Position numbers and translations under genes: made by a program. A model generated the notes under the pieces. That model searched no databases, was not told the origin of the DNA, and saw nothing but the letters and a program-made list of their open reading frames with translations. From Shewanella abyssi (GTDB lineage: Bacteria > Pseudomonadota > Gammaproteobacteria > Enterobacterales > Shewanellaceae): DNA of 64,000 nucleotides. The DNA lies in the NCBI RefSeq assembly GCF_023284025.1, contig NZ_JAKIKR010000008.1:55434-119433 (forward strand), written 5' to 3'. This document shows positions 1 through 9,454 of this stretch, piece after piece (the stretch's first letter is position 1; each line of letters begins with the position of its first letter).

Positions 1-916
1 TATCTAACATGTGTAAGTCTACAAGGTCACCAAACTGAAAACTGCGGTAGATCTCTTCATGATTGCCCTCTCGCCAAGGACGAATGGGTAGCCATTCAAA
101 GTAGGCCTGCAACGCTCCCTCTTTGCGGGCGTCAAAATCGCCTTCGTTGTCGTTATGATTTTCTGCACCTTCGCGCCAGCTATCATTGGCAACTTCATGG
201 TCATCCCAAACCGTAATAAAGGCCGTTTTGGCATGCAACTTTTGCAAACTCAAATCACCACGATACTGGCTATAACGAGTACGGTAATCGGATAAGCTAA
301 AGAGTTCGCCTTCCGGTAATACCTCGCGCCCGAGTTCTGCTGCACGTTCACTGGCATACTCACCACGAGCGTATTCATAAATATAATCACCGAGATGAAT
401 AACCGCATCCAAGTCATCCATTCTCGACGCCATCTCATAGACATTGAAATAACCCGCAGGGAAGTTAGCACAAGACACCACGGCAAATTTTGCTTGGGCT
501 AATGCGCCTTGTGGCAAGGTTTTAGCCATGCCTGGAGGTGACATATTTTTGCCGGCCTTGAAGCGATAGTAATATTGGGTGCCCGCCTCAAGCCCAGTGG
601 CATCGATTTTTACGGTGTGGTCTCTATCACTATTAGTGATCATTTCACCGTTGGTGATAACTTGACTAAATGCACTATCGGTCGCCACTTCCCAAGTCAC
701 CTTAATGTCTCCGGCAGACTTAGGTGTCACACGGCTCCATAAAATGACAGCATCATGGCTTGGATCTCCACTGGCGACACCGTGTAAGAACTCTGCTGCA
801 ATCACATTTTCGTCATCGTCACTGCTACAGCCCATGAGGCCATATGAAACTACTGCTGCGCCAACGCCCTTGGCAGACATGGCTAAAAAATCTCTTCGTG
901 AAAAAGGTCGTTTCAT
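1..916 (-). CDS. phoD: PhoD-family alkaline phosphatase/phosphodiesterase, 3' part outside the window
   Basis: This is the N-terminal ~305 residues of a secreted metallophosphatase; the C-terminus runs off the left edge. The start at 914-916 gives a twin-arginine signal (SRRDFLAMS) followed by a Cys in MGCSSDDD, so the product is exported folded by Tat and may be lipid-anchored. Family motifs visible are HGVASGDPS near the mature N-terminus, LGDYIYEY and WDDHEVAND, which in PhoD enzymes carry metal ligands. The expected role is release of phosphate from organic phosphodiesters or monoesters in the periplasm. It is the only gene of its strand run seen here, and a weak Pho-box-like site lies upstream. 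Confidence 0.9.
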   Translation of the reverse strand, partial: MKRPFSRRDFLAMSAKGVGAAVVSYGLMGCSSDDDENVIAAEFLHGVASGDPSHDAVILWSRVTPKSAGDIKVTWEVATDSAFSQVITNGEMITNSDRDHTVKIDATGLEAGTQYYYRFKAGKNMSPPGMAKTLPQGALAQAKFAVVSCANFPAGYFNVYEMASRMDDLDAVIHLGDYIYEYARGEYASERAAELGREVLPEGELFSLSDYRTRYSQYRGDLSLQKLHAKTAFITVWDDHEVANDSWREGAENHNDNEGDFDARKEGALQAYFEWLPIRPWREGNHEEIYRSFQFGDLVDLHMLD

Positions 917-989
917 TATTATTATTCCCTTAATATTGCTCTACTTTAGTGGTACGAGGTCTAATGAGTTGAGATGGTAAACGGCCACT

Positions 990-1007
990 ATTACACATAT
1001 GTGACAT
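990..1007 (-). promoter_or_regulatory. possible Pho box upstream of phoD
   Basis: Read on the minus strand, two 7-base units (ATGTCAC and GTGTAAT) are separated by ATAT. Each matches the CTGTCAT half-site at 5 of 7 positions, with the 4-base AT-rich spacer typical of PhoB boxes. It lies about 75 bases upstream of phoD. The centre is also a small palindrome (ACATATGT), so a different regulator is possible. The rest of the 917-1186 gap holds a GTTTCA-AA-TGAAAC inverted repeat at 1059-1072 and nothing else recognised. Confidence 0.3.
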
Positions 1008-1186
1008 TTTGGTAAAGTATTTGTTAATGCCGATTGTAAAAGTGTCTTAATGGCTGTTGTTTCAAATGAAACAGTAAACTTAAAGAGGAAATGTCGGTAA
1101 CAGATACACACTATAATATTGATAAGGTTCGATTTGTGTTAGTTTCATGAGTCCACAGAATGTCAAAATGCTCTGTCACACTGCAT

Positions 1187-1213
1187 AAAAAAAGCCCACC
1201 TAAAAAGGTGAGC
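1187..1213 (-). terminator. rho-independent terminator of the M9 lipoprotein gene
   Basis: On the minus strand the stem GCTCACCT / AGGTGGGC (one mismatch) has a TTTT loop and is followed by seven Ts. It lies just past the stop codon at 1241. Confidence 0.8.
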
Positions 1214-1240
1214 CTTTCCCTACTGGCTAAGCCTTTTTAA

Positions 1241-3193
1241 CTATTCACCACCTGTAAGCGCGTCTTCAATGACAAAAGCATTGTTGGTGTCGTTCAGCAG
1301 AGCAACACCTAAGCATTTACCTGAAGTGTCGGTGATCATTAACCGATCACCCAACTTCCAAAATGTCTCTGAATATGACTCATCTTTTGTTAATGAAGCA
1401 TACTTACCAGCGTACTTGGTACCCGAGGTTTTACTGACCCAATACAATTCAACTTCAGTATCGGTGTTATTAGTTACCGTTAAATCTTCGGCATTCTTGG
1501 TTGATGTGGTGTATTTCTCCATTAGGTTACAGCTTCCAATTGTGCCTTTTGCTGGCCAATAAGGCATATAGGGCTCAATCTCTGCGGTTATATCCATTGG
1601 ATCTGGCAATGCAACCGTGCAATCTGCGCCAGAACACACCGACAGATAAACATCAACGATATCCGCACCAGCAAAGCTATCTCCTGCGACGATGTAATAC
1701 TTGCCAGCAGTCGGCGTAGTAATAGTCACAGTTTCTTCATTGCTATCCTCAGTGACAGACTGAGCAGTAGCAGGCACTACGTTACTAGGGTGGTAAGCTG
1801 CACCTTGGTTCACCCACAAATCGATATCAGCTGAACCACCGGAGGTGGTGACGGTAATCGAGTCTGTTCCAGCAGGTACATCAATAGAATACAAACGGCC
1901 GCTACGTCCACTGAGTTGTGTATATTGACCTACGGTCATTGCCGTTGCACTAGCAACATAATCAGATCGCAATTGACCAGCATACCAAGTCCCGAATTCA
2001 GCTTGGTTATCAATTGCAACTTGTTCGAGCAGCGTGGTTAACTCGGTCCAATCACCAGCACGCATATGCGTCAGGATCTGCGTCACTATTGTCGGTTTTT
2101 GTTCTAATAAAAATGTAACGGCCAACTGGCCCCAACTGTAAGGTTCATCGCCATTAAAGATCTGCTCTAAACTGTATTTAGTCGACTCGCTAGCGGTGGT
2201 CATATTTTGGTAAGGGTTGTTATAATGAACACCTATGTATTCAGCTAAGCCTTCACCCCACCATTTAAAGCCTTTAGATTCATTATATTCGCCTTGTTTG
2301 TTAAATCGAGCATCTAATGAATGGGTGTACTCATGCTTAAGTGAGCGAATGGTATATCTACCGCCATTCCATTCGAGGGCATTAAAGGTAAACACATCAG
2401 AGCGATGAGACCAATCTGTTGATTCGAATTCGAAATAAATACCGGTATCATTGTCGTTATAAAAAAGGTGCATCATCCAAAGTTCATGGTTTCTTTTACT
2501 TGAAAAAATATTAACATTAGCAACCTCATTTCTATCACCTGCAACACTATCACCAAATGCAGGCGAGATAGCCGCGCTCAAGGTGGCATCAAAACGGCCT
2601 TTAGTGTTCTTCAAAGCGACACACACTTCATCCGTTTGTGCAGCCGTCAAATCTTGGCCTCGCACCTGAACATCGACCTCTTCGCATCGCTGGCTACTGT
2701 TAAACAAAGTTGTACTGGTATAAAGCGTGGCATCAACAGCGGCATTCGAAGCGCTCGCATCGACTAGAATATGGTACCTGCCAGGCTCTACATTATCGAG
2801 AATGCAGTATTCATATTCATTTTCACCGTAATATGAAACACAATCGAACTCACCGGTTTCACCTGCCGTTGCTTCTTCACCGGCTCTTACATACAGATCA
2901 GGATCGCCAATATTATTACCATCCACGGTCGCCATTAAACCAACTATCAAGGTCGGTGCTGCTTCCGTGACATCCACATAAAACGCTAGTGGTTCAGTGA
3001 TTGAAATATGCTCTATCGATGAATTAAGTGTGATTAGTCCGCCTTCAGGAGCGACAGGTTCAGGTACTACAGGATCCGGGATAACGGGTGCCGGGGGAGT
3101 AACTGGCGCCGGTGTATCATCATCTCCGCCTCCACCACAAGCTGCCAAAGCTAAGCATAGCGAAATAGTCAATCCTGATAATCTAAGGGACAT
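1241..3193 (-). CDS. M9-type (collagenase-like) zinc metalloprotease lipoprotein with PPC domains
   Basis: This is a 650-residue exported protease. The ATG at 3193 has AAGGAG seven bases upstream, which is why it is preferred over an in-frame TTG at 3199. The signal peptide ends in a lipobox (LALAAC) followed by a Gly/Asp run and a Pro/Val-rich linker, so it is probably anchored in the outer membrane. A first bacterial pre-peptidase C-terminal (PPC) domain covers roughly residues 55-160. The peptidase core carries the zinc motif HEYTH (about residue 300) and WWGEGLAEY about 25 residues later, which supplies the third ligand glutamate in M9 enzymes. A second PPC domain covers about 430-520. 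The last ~120 residues have Cys residues and no family I recognise. True collagen cleavage is not shown; M9 relatives act on varied extracellular proteins. Confidence 0.85.
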   Translation of the reverse strand: MSLRLSGLTISLCLALAACGGGGDDDTPAPVTPPAPVIPDPVVPEPVAPEGGLITLNSSIEHISITEPLAFYVDVTEAAPTLIVGLMATVDGNNIGDPDLYVRAGEEATAGETGEFDCVSYYGENEYEYCILDNVEPGRYHILVDASASNAAVDATLYTSTTLFNSSQRCEEVDVQVRGQDLTAAQTDEVCVALKNTKGRFDATLSAAISPAFGDSVAGDRNEVANVNIFSSKRNHELWMMHLFYNDNDTGIYFEFESTDWSHRSDVFTFNALEWNGGRYTIRSLKHEYTHSLDARFNKQGEYNESKGFKWWGEGLAEYIGVHYNNPYQNMTTASESTKYSLEQIFNGDEPYSWGQLAVTFLLEQKPTIVTQILTHMRAGDWTELTTLLEQVAIDNQAEFGTWYAGQLRSDYVASATAMTVGQYTQLSGRSGRLYSIDVPAGTDSITVTTSGGSADIDLWVNQGAAYHPSNVVPATAQSVTEDSNEETVTITTPTAGKYYIVAGDSFAGADIVDVYLSVCSGADCTVALPDPMDITAEIEPYMPYWPAKGTIGSCNLMEKYTTSTKNAEDLTVTNNTDTEVELYWVSKTSGTKYAGKYASLTKDESYSETFWKLGDRLMITDTSGKCLGVALLNDTNNAFVIEDALTGGE

Positions 3194-3480
3194 AATCAAA
3201 CTCCTTATTGATAATATTTATTTTCATTGGTGATTCCTTACCGCCAAAACACCGTATTTAAACAAAAAATACCACAGTAGATACAAGATACCAACGAATA
3301 TTATACAATATAAGATATACGAAAGTGGAATATTAATAACCCGTTAGATTATTAGCAGCCTCAGCCGCTTTACAAAGTACCAGTGGGTTAGTGAGAAGAA
3401 GTCAGTAAGGGGTTAACGAGCAAATCAATAGCCAGACAAGAAGTGCCTGGCACAATAAATTTACTCGCTTTGCAGTGAGA

Positions 3481-4569
3481 TTAGCGGCGGGAACAGATAG
3501 TACACACTATGGGAGCATGATCGGTACTGTGACTATCACGATCAAACTGAGGATTAATTAGATGGCGGTCTTCAGTATGATAATGGCTCACCTCTGCAGT
3601 ACTGGTGTGAAAAGCGGGGTTGAAGTCTTGTGACAGCAAGATGTAATCCAGTACATGGCCTTGAGCAGCGTAATAGTGTGTCGCTTGCCTGTGGGAGCGA
3701 ATCACCTCCCCATCTGAGGTTTGCTTATCGCTAGCGGCGGATACACTTTGACAATACAGTTGGTAGGCATCTGTAAGTGGATAACTTGCAAGCTCACCCA
3801 AACCATTCTTATCGAATCTCAACTCTTTAGTGGTTAAAAAAGAAAGCACCTGACTGTTAAGATCATCATTAAAGTCGCCGATTAACATCATCGCATTTTG
3901 GGTTTTTACACGACGCTGCATCATGCTATGAAATAGTAATGCCGCTTCACTGCCTCTTTGAATGCTCGACGCCCACTGGCCCAGAACATTACGCCCTAGT
4001 AACTCGCCATAATTGGCATTTCGTGCAACAGCAGTGGTAGGCGGTGGTAACTCATCCATTGATGGCCGCTTAGATTTAAAATGCACCACGTAGATATCGC
4101 AATGACCGATATCAGGCAGCACCACAGTCACCCGCAGTGGTTTACGGCTGTAGTTAAAATGACGTTCAAGCCCGAGCGCTGCTGCGTAAGGTTTATCAAC
4201 ATCAATTGAAACCACCTCTTCAAAAGCAAATTTAGAGGCGATAGCGACTACGGGATCCCGACAAATAAAATCATCAACAACACTAGGCTCATCCACTACT
4301 GCAAAATGGTTTAAGCCAGCATCGCGAACTTGATCGGCCAATGCTGGTGCTGAAAAGACCTCTTGAAAAGCTATGATGTCCGGTTGATGCTCGGTTAAAA
4401 ATTCATTCAGCCAACGCTGCTTCTTTGCCCACTGTTCACCACTATAGATGTTTTCAAAATCATAGTAGGCCAGTGGCGGTTCAAGGTAGTTAAACAAATT
4501 AAAGCTGGCGACCTTTACTGTTAAGGGCGTTAGCTCTACTTGTTCAATGTTTGTTTTCAACGAGATCAT
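3481..4569 (-). CDS. endonuclease/exonuclease/phosphatase-fold enzyme
   Basis: This 362-residue protein has the metal-dependent EEP fold (DNase I, inositol phosphatases, sphingomyelinases). Motifs in order are VASFNLFNYLEP at the N-terminus, IIAFQEVF with the metal-binding Glu, VVHFKSKRPS, LIGDFNDD with the catalytic Asp-Asn pair, and STDHAPIV with the catalytic His near the end. No signal peptide is visible, so it is probably cytoplasmic, and the substrate cannot be told from sequence. The ATG at 4569 overlaps the only Shine-Dalgarno-like AAGGA; a TTG three codons in (4560) has better spacing and may be the real start. It follows the DUF808 gene by 16 bases in the same direction, so the two may be co-transcribed. 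Confidence 0.8.
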   Translation of the reverse strand: MISLKTNIEQVELTPLTVKVASFNLFNYLEPPLAYYDFENIYSGEQWAKKQRWLNEFLTEHQPDIIAFQEVFSAPALADQVRDAGLNHFAVVDEPSVVDDFICRDPVVAIASKFAFEEVVSIDVDKPYAAALGLERHFNYSRKPLRVTVVLPDIGHCDIYVVHFKSKRPSMDELPPPTTAVARNANYGELLGRNVLGQWASSIQRGSEAALLFHSMMQRRVKTQNAMMLIGDFNDDLNSQVLSFLTTKELRFDKNGLGELASYPLTDAYQLYCQSVSAASDKQTSDGEVIRSHRQATHYYAAQGHVLDYILLSQDFNPAFHTSTAEVSHYHTEDRHLINPQFDRDSHSTDHAPIVCTICSRR

Positions 4570-4585
4570 TCCTTAAAATATAGCG

Positions 4586-5527
4586 CTAGTGACTAACGAC
4601 CTTGTCGCCTTTAAATTTGAGGAATAGTTGCATCAACAAAACGGCGATAGCACCTGCAACCACACCAAAAATTGAATTTAAAATACTTGGCGTGATAAAG
4701 GATAATACCGGCCCGACAACAGACAAGCCCTCAACCCAGGTCGCCGCCAGGCTTATTTGCACGCTCACCCAGTGCAACCCGTGAGTTAATATACCGCCAC
4801 CGACCATAAACATGGCAATGGTTCCAACGACTGATAGGGTTTTCATTAGGTAAGGGGCAAAGCTCAGCAACATATAGCCCAAACGGCGCTTAAATCGAGC
4901 CGCGATGCTCTCCCCTTGGCGCTGACTTAAGTACAAGCCCGCATCATCAATTTTGACAATACCCGCCACTAAGCCATAGACACCTATGGTCATCACAATC
5001 GCGATAAAACTCAGGGTGAAAAATTGAGTCGTTAAGCTTTTCTCAGCGACAATGCCTAGAGTGATGGCGATAATCTCAGCAGAAAGTACAAAGTCGGTTC
5101 TAATAGCCCCTTTAACCTTCTTCTTTTCATACTCTTTGAGATCGCCAATCACCTCTTGTGGTTGTTCACTCACGACTTGAGGGTGTTTGTTAGCTTGGTC
5201 GCTATGGTAAATTTTCTCAAACCCTTCAAAACATAAAAACAATCCACCGAACATTAATAAGGGTGTAACGGCCCAAGGGATAAAGGCACTGATCAGCATT
5301 GCTGCAGGCACTAGGATGCATTTATTCTTAAACGAGCCAACGGCGACTGCCCATACTACTGGTAGCTCTCTATCTGCAGAAACTCCACTAACTTGCTGGG
5401 CGTTTAAGGCTAAATCATCACCCAACACCCCCGCCGTTTTACGCGCAGCCACTTTACTCATTACGGCAACATCATCCAAAATAGTGGCGATATCATCTAA
5501 CAAGGTTAATAAACTTGCCCCAGCCAT
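4586..5527 (-). CDS. DUF808 (YedI-type) inner-membrane protein
   Basis: This 313-residue polytopic protein of unknown function belongs to DUF808. The N-terminus MAGASLLTLLDDIATILDD and the following segment VAARKTAGVLGDDLALN are characteristic of the family. Several hydrophobic segments follow: about 75-105, then four in the second half, with charged loops containing EYEKKKVKGAIRTD. No enzymatic motif is seen. Its downstream neighbour on the same strand is the EEP enzyme, 16 bases away. Upstream, 5528-5774 is a divergent intergenic region shared with rpiA. Confidence 0.8.
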   Translation of the reverse strand: MAGASLLTLLDDIATILDDVAVMSKVAARKTAGVLGDDLALNAQQVSGVSADRELPVVWAVAVGSFKNKCILVPAAMLISAFIPWAVTPLLMFGGLFLCFEGFEKIYHSDQANKHPQVVSEQPQEVIGDLKEYEKKKVKGAIRTDFVLSAEIIAITLGIVAEKSLTTQFFTLSFIAIVMTIGVYGLVAGIVKIDDAGLYLSQRQGESIAARFKRRLGYMLLSFAPYLMKTLSVVGTIAMFMVGGGILTHGLHWVSVQISLAATWVEGLSVVGPVLSFITPSILNSIFGVVAGAIAVLLMQLFLKFKGDKVVSH

Positions 5528-5774
5528 ACAGACTCCCTTTAATTGCGCTACTTACGTAAAGTCCATCTTGGTTAGCGCTTAATACCGTTATTTACCCGCG
5601 CTAGATAAACTATCCCTAGCGACTATTTATACAAACCTTTTATCTATAAACTCAAGCTAATCACGATATAGCAACCTTGTCACTTTAAAAGAAAATTTCA
5701 GGCACGCTTTAGTCGTTTAAAGCGTATACTATCGCCAATATTTTTTAACCTTCGCCTTTAAAAAGGATGTCGTT

Positions 5775-6431
5775 ATGACTCAAGATGAAATGAAAAAAGC
5801 CGCCGGTTGGGCTGCACTTCAATATGTAGAGAAAGATAGCATTGTTGGTGTCGGAACAGGCTCTACTGTAAATCATTTTATTGACGCGCTTGCGACAATG
5901 AAAGCAGAGATCGAGGGCGCGGTTTCAAGTTCTGAAGCTTCTACCGAGAAGATGAAAGCACTTGGCATTCCAGTTTATGATCTTAATAGTGTTAATGACC
6001 TATCCGTATATGTCGACGGCGCTGATGAAATCAACGGCCATATGGACATGATTAAAGGCGGTGGCGCAGCATTAACTCGCGAAAAAATCGTCGCTGCAGT
6101 GGCTGAAAAATTCATCTGCATTGTCGATAATACTAAACAAGTCGATATCTTAGGTGAATTCCCGCTGCCTGTTGAGGTTATCCCAATGGCGCGCTCATAT
6201 GTGGCACGTCAACTTGTTAAACTTGGTGGCGATCCCGTTTACCGTGAAGGCGTACTAACAGATAACGGCAACATTATCTTAGATGTCTACAATATGAAGA
6301 TTATGAACCCGAAAGAGCTTGAAGAGAAAATTAATGCCATCGTGGGCGTTGTGACCAATGGCTTATTCGCCATGCGCGGCGCTGATGTGCTGCTAGTAGG
6401 AACGCCTGAAGGTGTTAAAACCGTCAAGTAA
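5775..6431 (+). CDS. rpiA: ribose-5-phosphate isomerase A
   Basis: RpiA interconverts ribose-5-phosphate and ribulose-5-phosphate in the pentose phosphate pathway (cytoplasm). The 218 residues match the usual length (219 in E. coli). Visible motifs are the phosphate-binding loop VGVGTGSTV (about 26-34), SSEAST (about 52-57), VDGADE (about 81-86, with the active-site Asp pair), and the conserved [11 protein letters not shown] with the catalytic Glu nearby. AAAAGGA precedes the ATG. It is followed by a strong terminator, so it is probably monocistronic. Confidence 0.97.
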   Translation: MTQDEMKKAAGWAALQYVEKDSIVGVGTGSTVNHFIDALATMKAEIEGAVSSSEASTEKMKALGIPVYDLNSVNDLSVYVDGADEINGHMDMIKGGGAALTREKIVAAVAEKFICIVDNTKQVDILGEFPLPVEVIPMARSYVARQLVKLGGDPVYREGVLTDNGNIILDVYNMKIMNPKELEEKINAIVGVVTNGLFAMRGADVLLVGTPEGVKTVK

Positions 6432-6482
6432 ATTAGCAACACATTATCATAGCTGTTAAGCGCTATGTTGTGAGTCTAATCT

Positions 6483-6516
6483 AGCCACAATACATTATTG
6501 CTATTGTGGCTTTTTT
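6483..6516 (+). terminator. rpiA terminator
   Basis: A perfect 10-bp stem AGCCACAATA / TATTGTGGCT with a 9-base loop is followed by a T run, about 50 bases after the rpiA stop. Confidence 0.85.
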
Positions 6517-6681
6517 ATTGTTACCGCCATATGAACAGTAACCAGCAGCGATAGTCGCGCTTCCTCGCCCAGTATTAGACTCACTATTCAAAACCACGAT
6601 TCAAAATCATAATTGCGATGCCAACAAACAGCCGATAGACTGCATGCATGATAAATAAACATAAATAGATAAGTCACACCT

Positions 6682-7293
6682 ATGCAGCAGCCAAGCATTA
6701 CCAATACTCTTGAAGCCAGCTCGCCAAAAATCATTCGACTCGCGGTACGTGCTGCTCGCCGAGGTTTAAGCAATGATCAACAGTCTGTTGCCGCCAATAC
6801 TGCTGCGGTCAAAGCCCTGCAAAAGCTCAAGCAGCTTAGCGCTAGAAAAGTCGCACTTTACCTAACCAACGATGGCGAGCTGGATACTCAAGCATTGATC
6901 AAGATGCTTTGGCAGCACGGCGTGCAGGTGTACTTGCCCAGACTGCACCCCTTTGCCGCTGGCAATCTTATCTTTCTACGCTATAACCAAAATACGGTGC
7001 TTGAGAGAAATAGCTTAGGTATTTGGGAACCACGTTTAAATGTCAGCCAAATGATATTACCGCATCAGCTAGATGTAGTAATTACCCCACTGGTCGCCTT
7101 TGACATCAAAGGCAATAGAATGGGTATGGGCGGCGGCTATTACGACAGAGCGTTAGCCAACTGGCAAACCATCGGCAAACCTTTCCCCATTGGCTATGCT
7201 CATGATTGTCAGCAAGTCAGCAAGCTCCCTAGCGAACATTGGGATGTGCCACTGCCATATATCATCACCCCGTCGCAAGACTACTCATTTTAA
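6682..7293 (+). CDS. fau: 5-formyltetrahydrofolate cyclo-ligase
   Basis: The enzyme converts 5-formyl-THF to 5,10-methenyl-THF with ATP, returning folate to the one-carbon pool. The 203 residues fit the family. The N-terminus has the basic RAARRGLS segment, the middle has LYLTNDGELDT and VYLPRLHP, and the C-terminal half has the signature GNRMGMGGGYYDRAL, whose glycine-rich loop binds the nucleotide phosphate. In many relatives this gene follows 6S RNA; I looked for 6S RNA in 6432-6681 and did not find its typical sequence. The gene converges on ung. Confidence 0.93.
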   Translation: MQQPSITNTLEASSPKIIRLAVRAARRGLSNDQQSVAANTAAVKALQKLKQLSARKVALYLTNDGELDTQALIKMLWQHGVQVYLPRLHPFAAGNLIFLRYNQNTVLERNSLGIWEPRLNVSQMILPHQLDVVITPLVAFDIKGNRMGMGGGYYDRALANWQTIGKPFPIGYAHDCQQVSKLPSEHWDVPLPYIITPSQDYSF

Positions 7294-7362
7294 GGCTTAA
7301 TGAGTATGGCTGAGTGCAGCTCCGCCCTTCGCTCTCAGTGGCATGTGCTGCACTCATTAGCG

Positions 7363-8031
7363 CTAGACCTGCCAATCAATAGCGGCGCTGCCTTGCTGCT
7401 TCAGTAGCTGGTTTACATGAGAGAAATGCTTACAACCGAAAAAGCCTCGATAGGCAGATAATGGTGAAGGATGAGGGCCAGAGACAATCTGGTGATGCTC
7501 GGCAGTTATGACTTTGCCTTTCTTCTTGGCATGAGCGCCCCACAACACAAATATGATCGGTTGCGGCTGCTCATTAAGGTGCAGCAACACATTCTGAGTA
7601 AATATTTCCCAGCCCGACTTAGCATGAGAGTGGGCTTTTCCTTGCTCGACGGTCAGCACGGTATTGAGCATTAACACCCCTTGCTGCGCCCAACTTAATA
7701 AGTTGCCATGTTCAGGAATGGTAAAACCCTCAATATCACAAGACAATTCTTTATACATGTTCACCAAAGAGGGGGGCACTTTTACCCCTTTTTGCACCGA
7801 GAAACATAACCCATGGGCCTGATCCGGTCCGTGGTAGGGATCTTGCCCTATCAGTACCACACGAACCTCATTTAGCGGCGTATATTCAAATGCTGATAGT
7901 ACCTGCTCCTTAGGCGGGAAAATCACTTTACCTGCGGTTCTCTCTGCCTCAACAAAGGCTTCTAGTGCGGTAAAGTAGTCTTGTTGCTGCTGTTGCTGAA
8001 TAAATTCTTTCCAGCTTAAATCAATAGCCAT
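7363..8031 (-). CDS. ung: uracil-DNA glycosylase
   Basis: Ung removes uracil from DNA and starts base excision repair. The 222 residues carry the family-1 motifs: GQDPYHG with the catalytic Asp (about 63-69), [26 protein letters not shown] with the uracil-binding Asn, and [14 protein letters not shown] with the His-Pro-Ser-Pro minor-groove loop. A poly-Gln stretch (QQQQQQ) near residue 12 is a mild oddity of the N-terminal tail. It is transcribed alone and faces the folate gene tail to tail. Confidence 0.97.
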   Translation of the reverse strand: MAIDLSWKEFIQQQQQQDYFTALEAFVEAERTAGKVIFPPKEQVLSAFEYTPLNEVRVVLIGQDPYHGPDQAHGLCFSVQKGVKVPPSLVNMYKELSCDIEGFTIPEHGNLLSWAQQGVLMLNTVLTVEQGKAHSHAKSGWEIFTQNVLLHLNEQPQPIIFVLWGAHAKKKGKVITAEHHQIVSGPHPSPLSAYRGFFGCKHFSHVNQLLKQQGSAAIDWQV

Positions 8032-8214
8032 TGCTGATGCTCACTAAAATGTTTTATTTATAGTAAGAGTTCACATTAGTGCGTGCAATCTGTTAAATCA
8101 TTTATGACTCAATAGGAGCAACATAGTAATGAAACACCTGCCGAGGCTCTGTCACGACCATCAAAACTTAAATTCATAGTTAACTTATTGGTATTACATG
8201 TTTTAGGTGTTAAA

Positions 8215-8799
8215 ATGCCCGCTCAAATTTTGCCCAGGACGGCCAATTCAATGTTGCATCTGTCAGCTTCCAAACCCCAATCTGGTTTCACTTTAATCGA
8301 ACTTGTTGTGGTCATTATTATTCTGGGCATATTGGCAGTGGTTGCTATGCCAAAGTTTATCAATATATCTGAAGATGCACAGGTATCAACAGTTAAGGCC
8401 ACTGGCGGAGCATTCAAGTCAGGGCTTGATCTAGCACGCGCCGTGTGGGCTGTAAAAGTCGGCAGTGGCCCCGTTGAAGACTTACCAGTGTTCGGTACAA
8501 GCCAGGAAGGTGAAGTAGACTTTAACGCTAACGGCTGGCCAGCACAGCACTATACTCTAGGCAATGAGGCATCGCCTCAACTTGATAATGTCAAAGACTG
8601 TATCTCAGTGTGGGAGGTTCTATATCAAGGTGACGAGCCAAGTGTATCTGATAGCGCCAACACAGATGAAAGCCATTATAAGGCAACATACAGCGCAACC
8701 AACACTTGTACATACTACTATAGAGACAATACTAATCTCTCTATTCAGTACGATTCTAATTTAGGTTCAGTGACCGTAGACTCAGACTCTAGTAGTTAA
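8215..8799 (+). CDS. type IV pilin-like prepilin (MSHA type)
   Basis: This is a type IV pilin or pseudopilin, made as a prepilin, cleaved and N-methylated by prepilin peptidase, then assembled at the inner membrane. The cleavage motif is QSG-FTLIELVVV, with Glu at mature position 5 and the hydrophobic helix LGILAVVAMPKFI. The globular part has two conserved Cys (KDCISVW and NTCTYYY) that probably form the D-region disulfide loop, and an acidic Ser-rich tail. The start chosen at 8215 has AGGTG six bases upstream and gives a 27-residue leader; ATG at 8251 gives a 15-residue leader and is a real alternative. The closest remembered relatives are MSHA-type pilins. No assembly genes are nearby, so this is an orphan locus. 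Confidence 0.85.
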   Translation: MPAQILPRTANSMLHLSASKPQSGFTLIELVVVIIILGILAVVAMPKFINISEDAQVSTVKATGGAFKSGLDLARAVWAVKVGSGPVEDLPVFGTSQEGEVDFNANGWPAQHYTLGNEASPQLDNVKDCISVWEVLYQGDEPSVSDSANTDESHYKATYSATNTCTYYYRDNTNLSIQYDSNLGSVTVDSDSSS

Positions 8800-8800
8800 C

Positions 8801-8977
8801 ACCAATGACTGCATGTCTGTTTGGCGTACCGTATTAGAAGATGCAGCGATGGTTACTACTTCGGCAAATAGAATCTATCAAGCGGTCCGATCAATGTTAC
8901 TTTTACTTCCTTCCTGAACCATCGACTATGACTCTCGCGATGGCAATGTTATTACTGATTCAGATCCCAATAGTTAA
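8801..8977 (+). pseudogene. decayed 3' end of a second pilin copy
   Basis: Right after the pilin stop, translation in shifting frames gives pieces that line up with the pilin C-terminus. NDCMSVWRTVLED corresponds to KDCISVWEVLYQG, then CYFYF fits NTCTYYY, and IDYDSRDGNVITDSDPNS ending in TAA corresponds to IQYDSNLGSVTVDSDSSS and its stop. At least one frameshift and a premature stop separate the pieces, and the N-terminal prepilin half is missing. The likeliest reading is a tandem duplication or recombined silent pilin cassette that has decayed. Confidence 0.75.
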
Positions 8978-9052
8978 TAACAATGATCTCTTAAGCGCTA
9001 ATTTACGATAGAATCAGTGGCTAAGATCTCATTCATTAAGAGCATAAGCACA

Positions 9053-9373
9053 ATGTCAGAAGCTAAAAAAGAAACCACCATTTTTGAAATAGCCGATCAA
9101 TTCATTGCATTGGCCAACGAAATTTCAGCGAAAGAGAAAGATGTAGGAAAAGTCGGCACTGGAATGCGTTTCGCTGCAGCTCGTTTCAATGCATTTGAAG
9201 CATCGCTAAAGTCAGCTGATCTAGCTGCTGAGAAAGATAATGCATTAGAATGGTTTAGCAACGAATACAAAGACATGTTGAAAGACAATCTTGAAGATCA
9301 TATTAAGAACTCATCAGGGGCAAAAACAGAAGAGCCTGCAAAAGATGATTCAGTGCAAGTATTCAACTCTTAA
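9053..9373 (+). CDS. DUF3144 family cytoplasmic protein
   Basis: This is a 106-residue acidic, helical protein of unknown function. The FEIADQFIALAN, MRFAAARFNAFEA and FSNEYKDMLKDNLEDHI segments match what I remember of DUF3144. The ATG at 9053 is preferred to an upstream GTG (9017) because family members begin close to the FEIADQF segment. The C-terminal ~20 residues are a polar tail (AKTEEPAKDDS). There is no signal peptide or membrane segment. A hairpin terminator follows directly. Confidence 0.75.
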   Translation: MSEAKKETTIFEIADQFIALANEISAKEKDVGKVGTGMRFAAARFNAFEASLKSADLAAEKDNALEWFSNEYKDMLKDNLEDHIKNSSGAKTEEPAKDDSVQVFNS

Positions 9374-9397
9374 TTAATACCCAGTGAAACAAACAAA

Positions 9398-9425
9398 AAC
9401 GCCATCATTTATGATGGCGCTTTTG
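9398..9425. terminator. bidirectional terminator between DUF3144 and the LysE gene
   Basis: The stem CGCCATCAT / ATGATGGCG with a TT loop has an A run on one side and TTTTGTT on the other, so it can serve both converging genes. Confidence 0.8.
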
Positions 9426-9454
9426 TTACTGAACTAAAATTAGTAGCACTGTAT

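Noticed and set aside
6432..6681. 6S RNA before the folate cyclo-ligase gene
   Set aside because: Expected there from gene order in other gammaproteobacteria, but none of the conserved 6S sequence or its long hairpin is visible.
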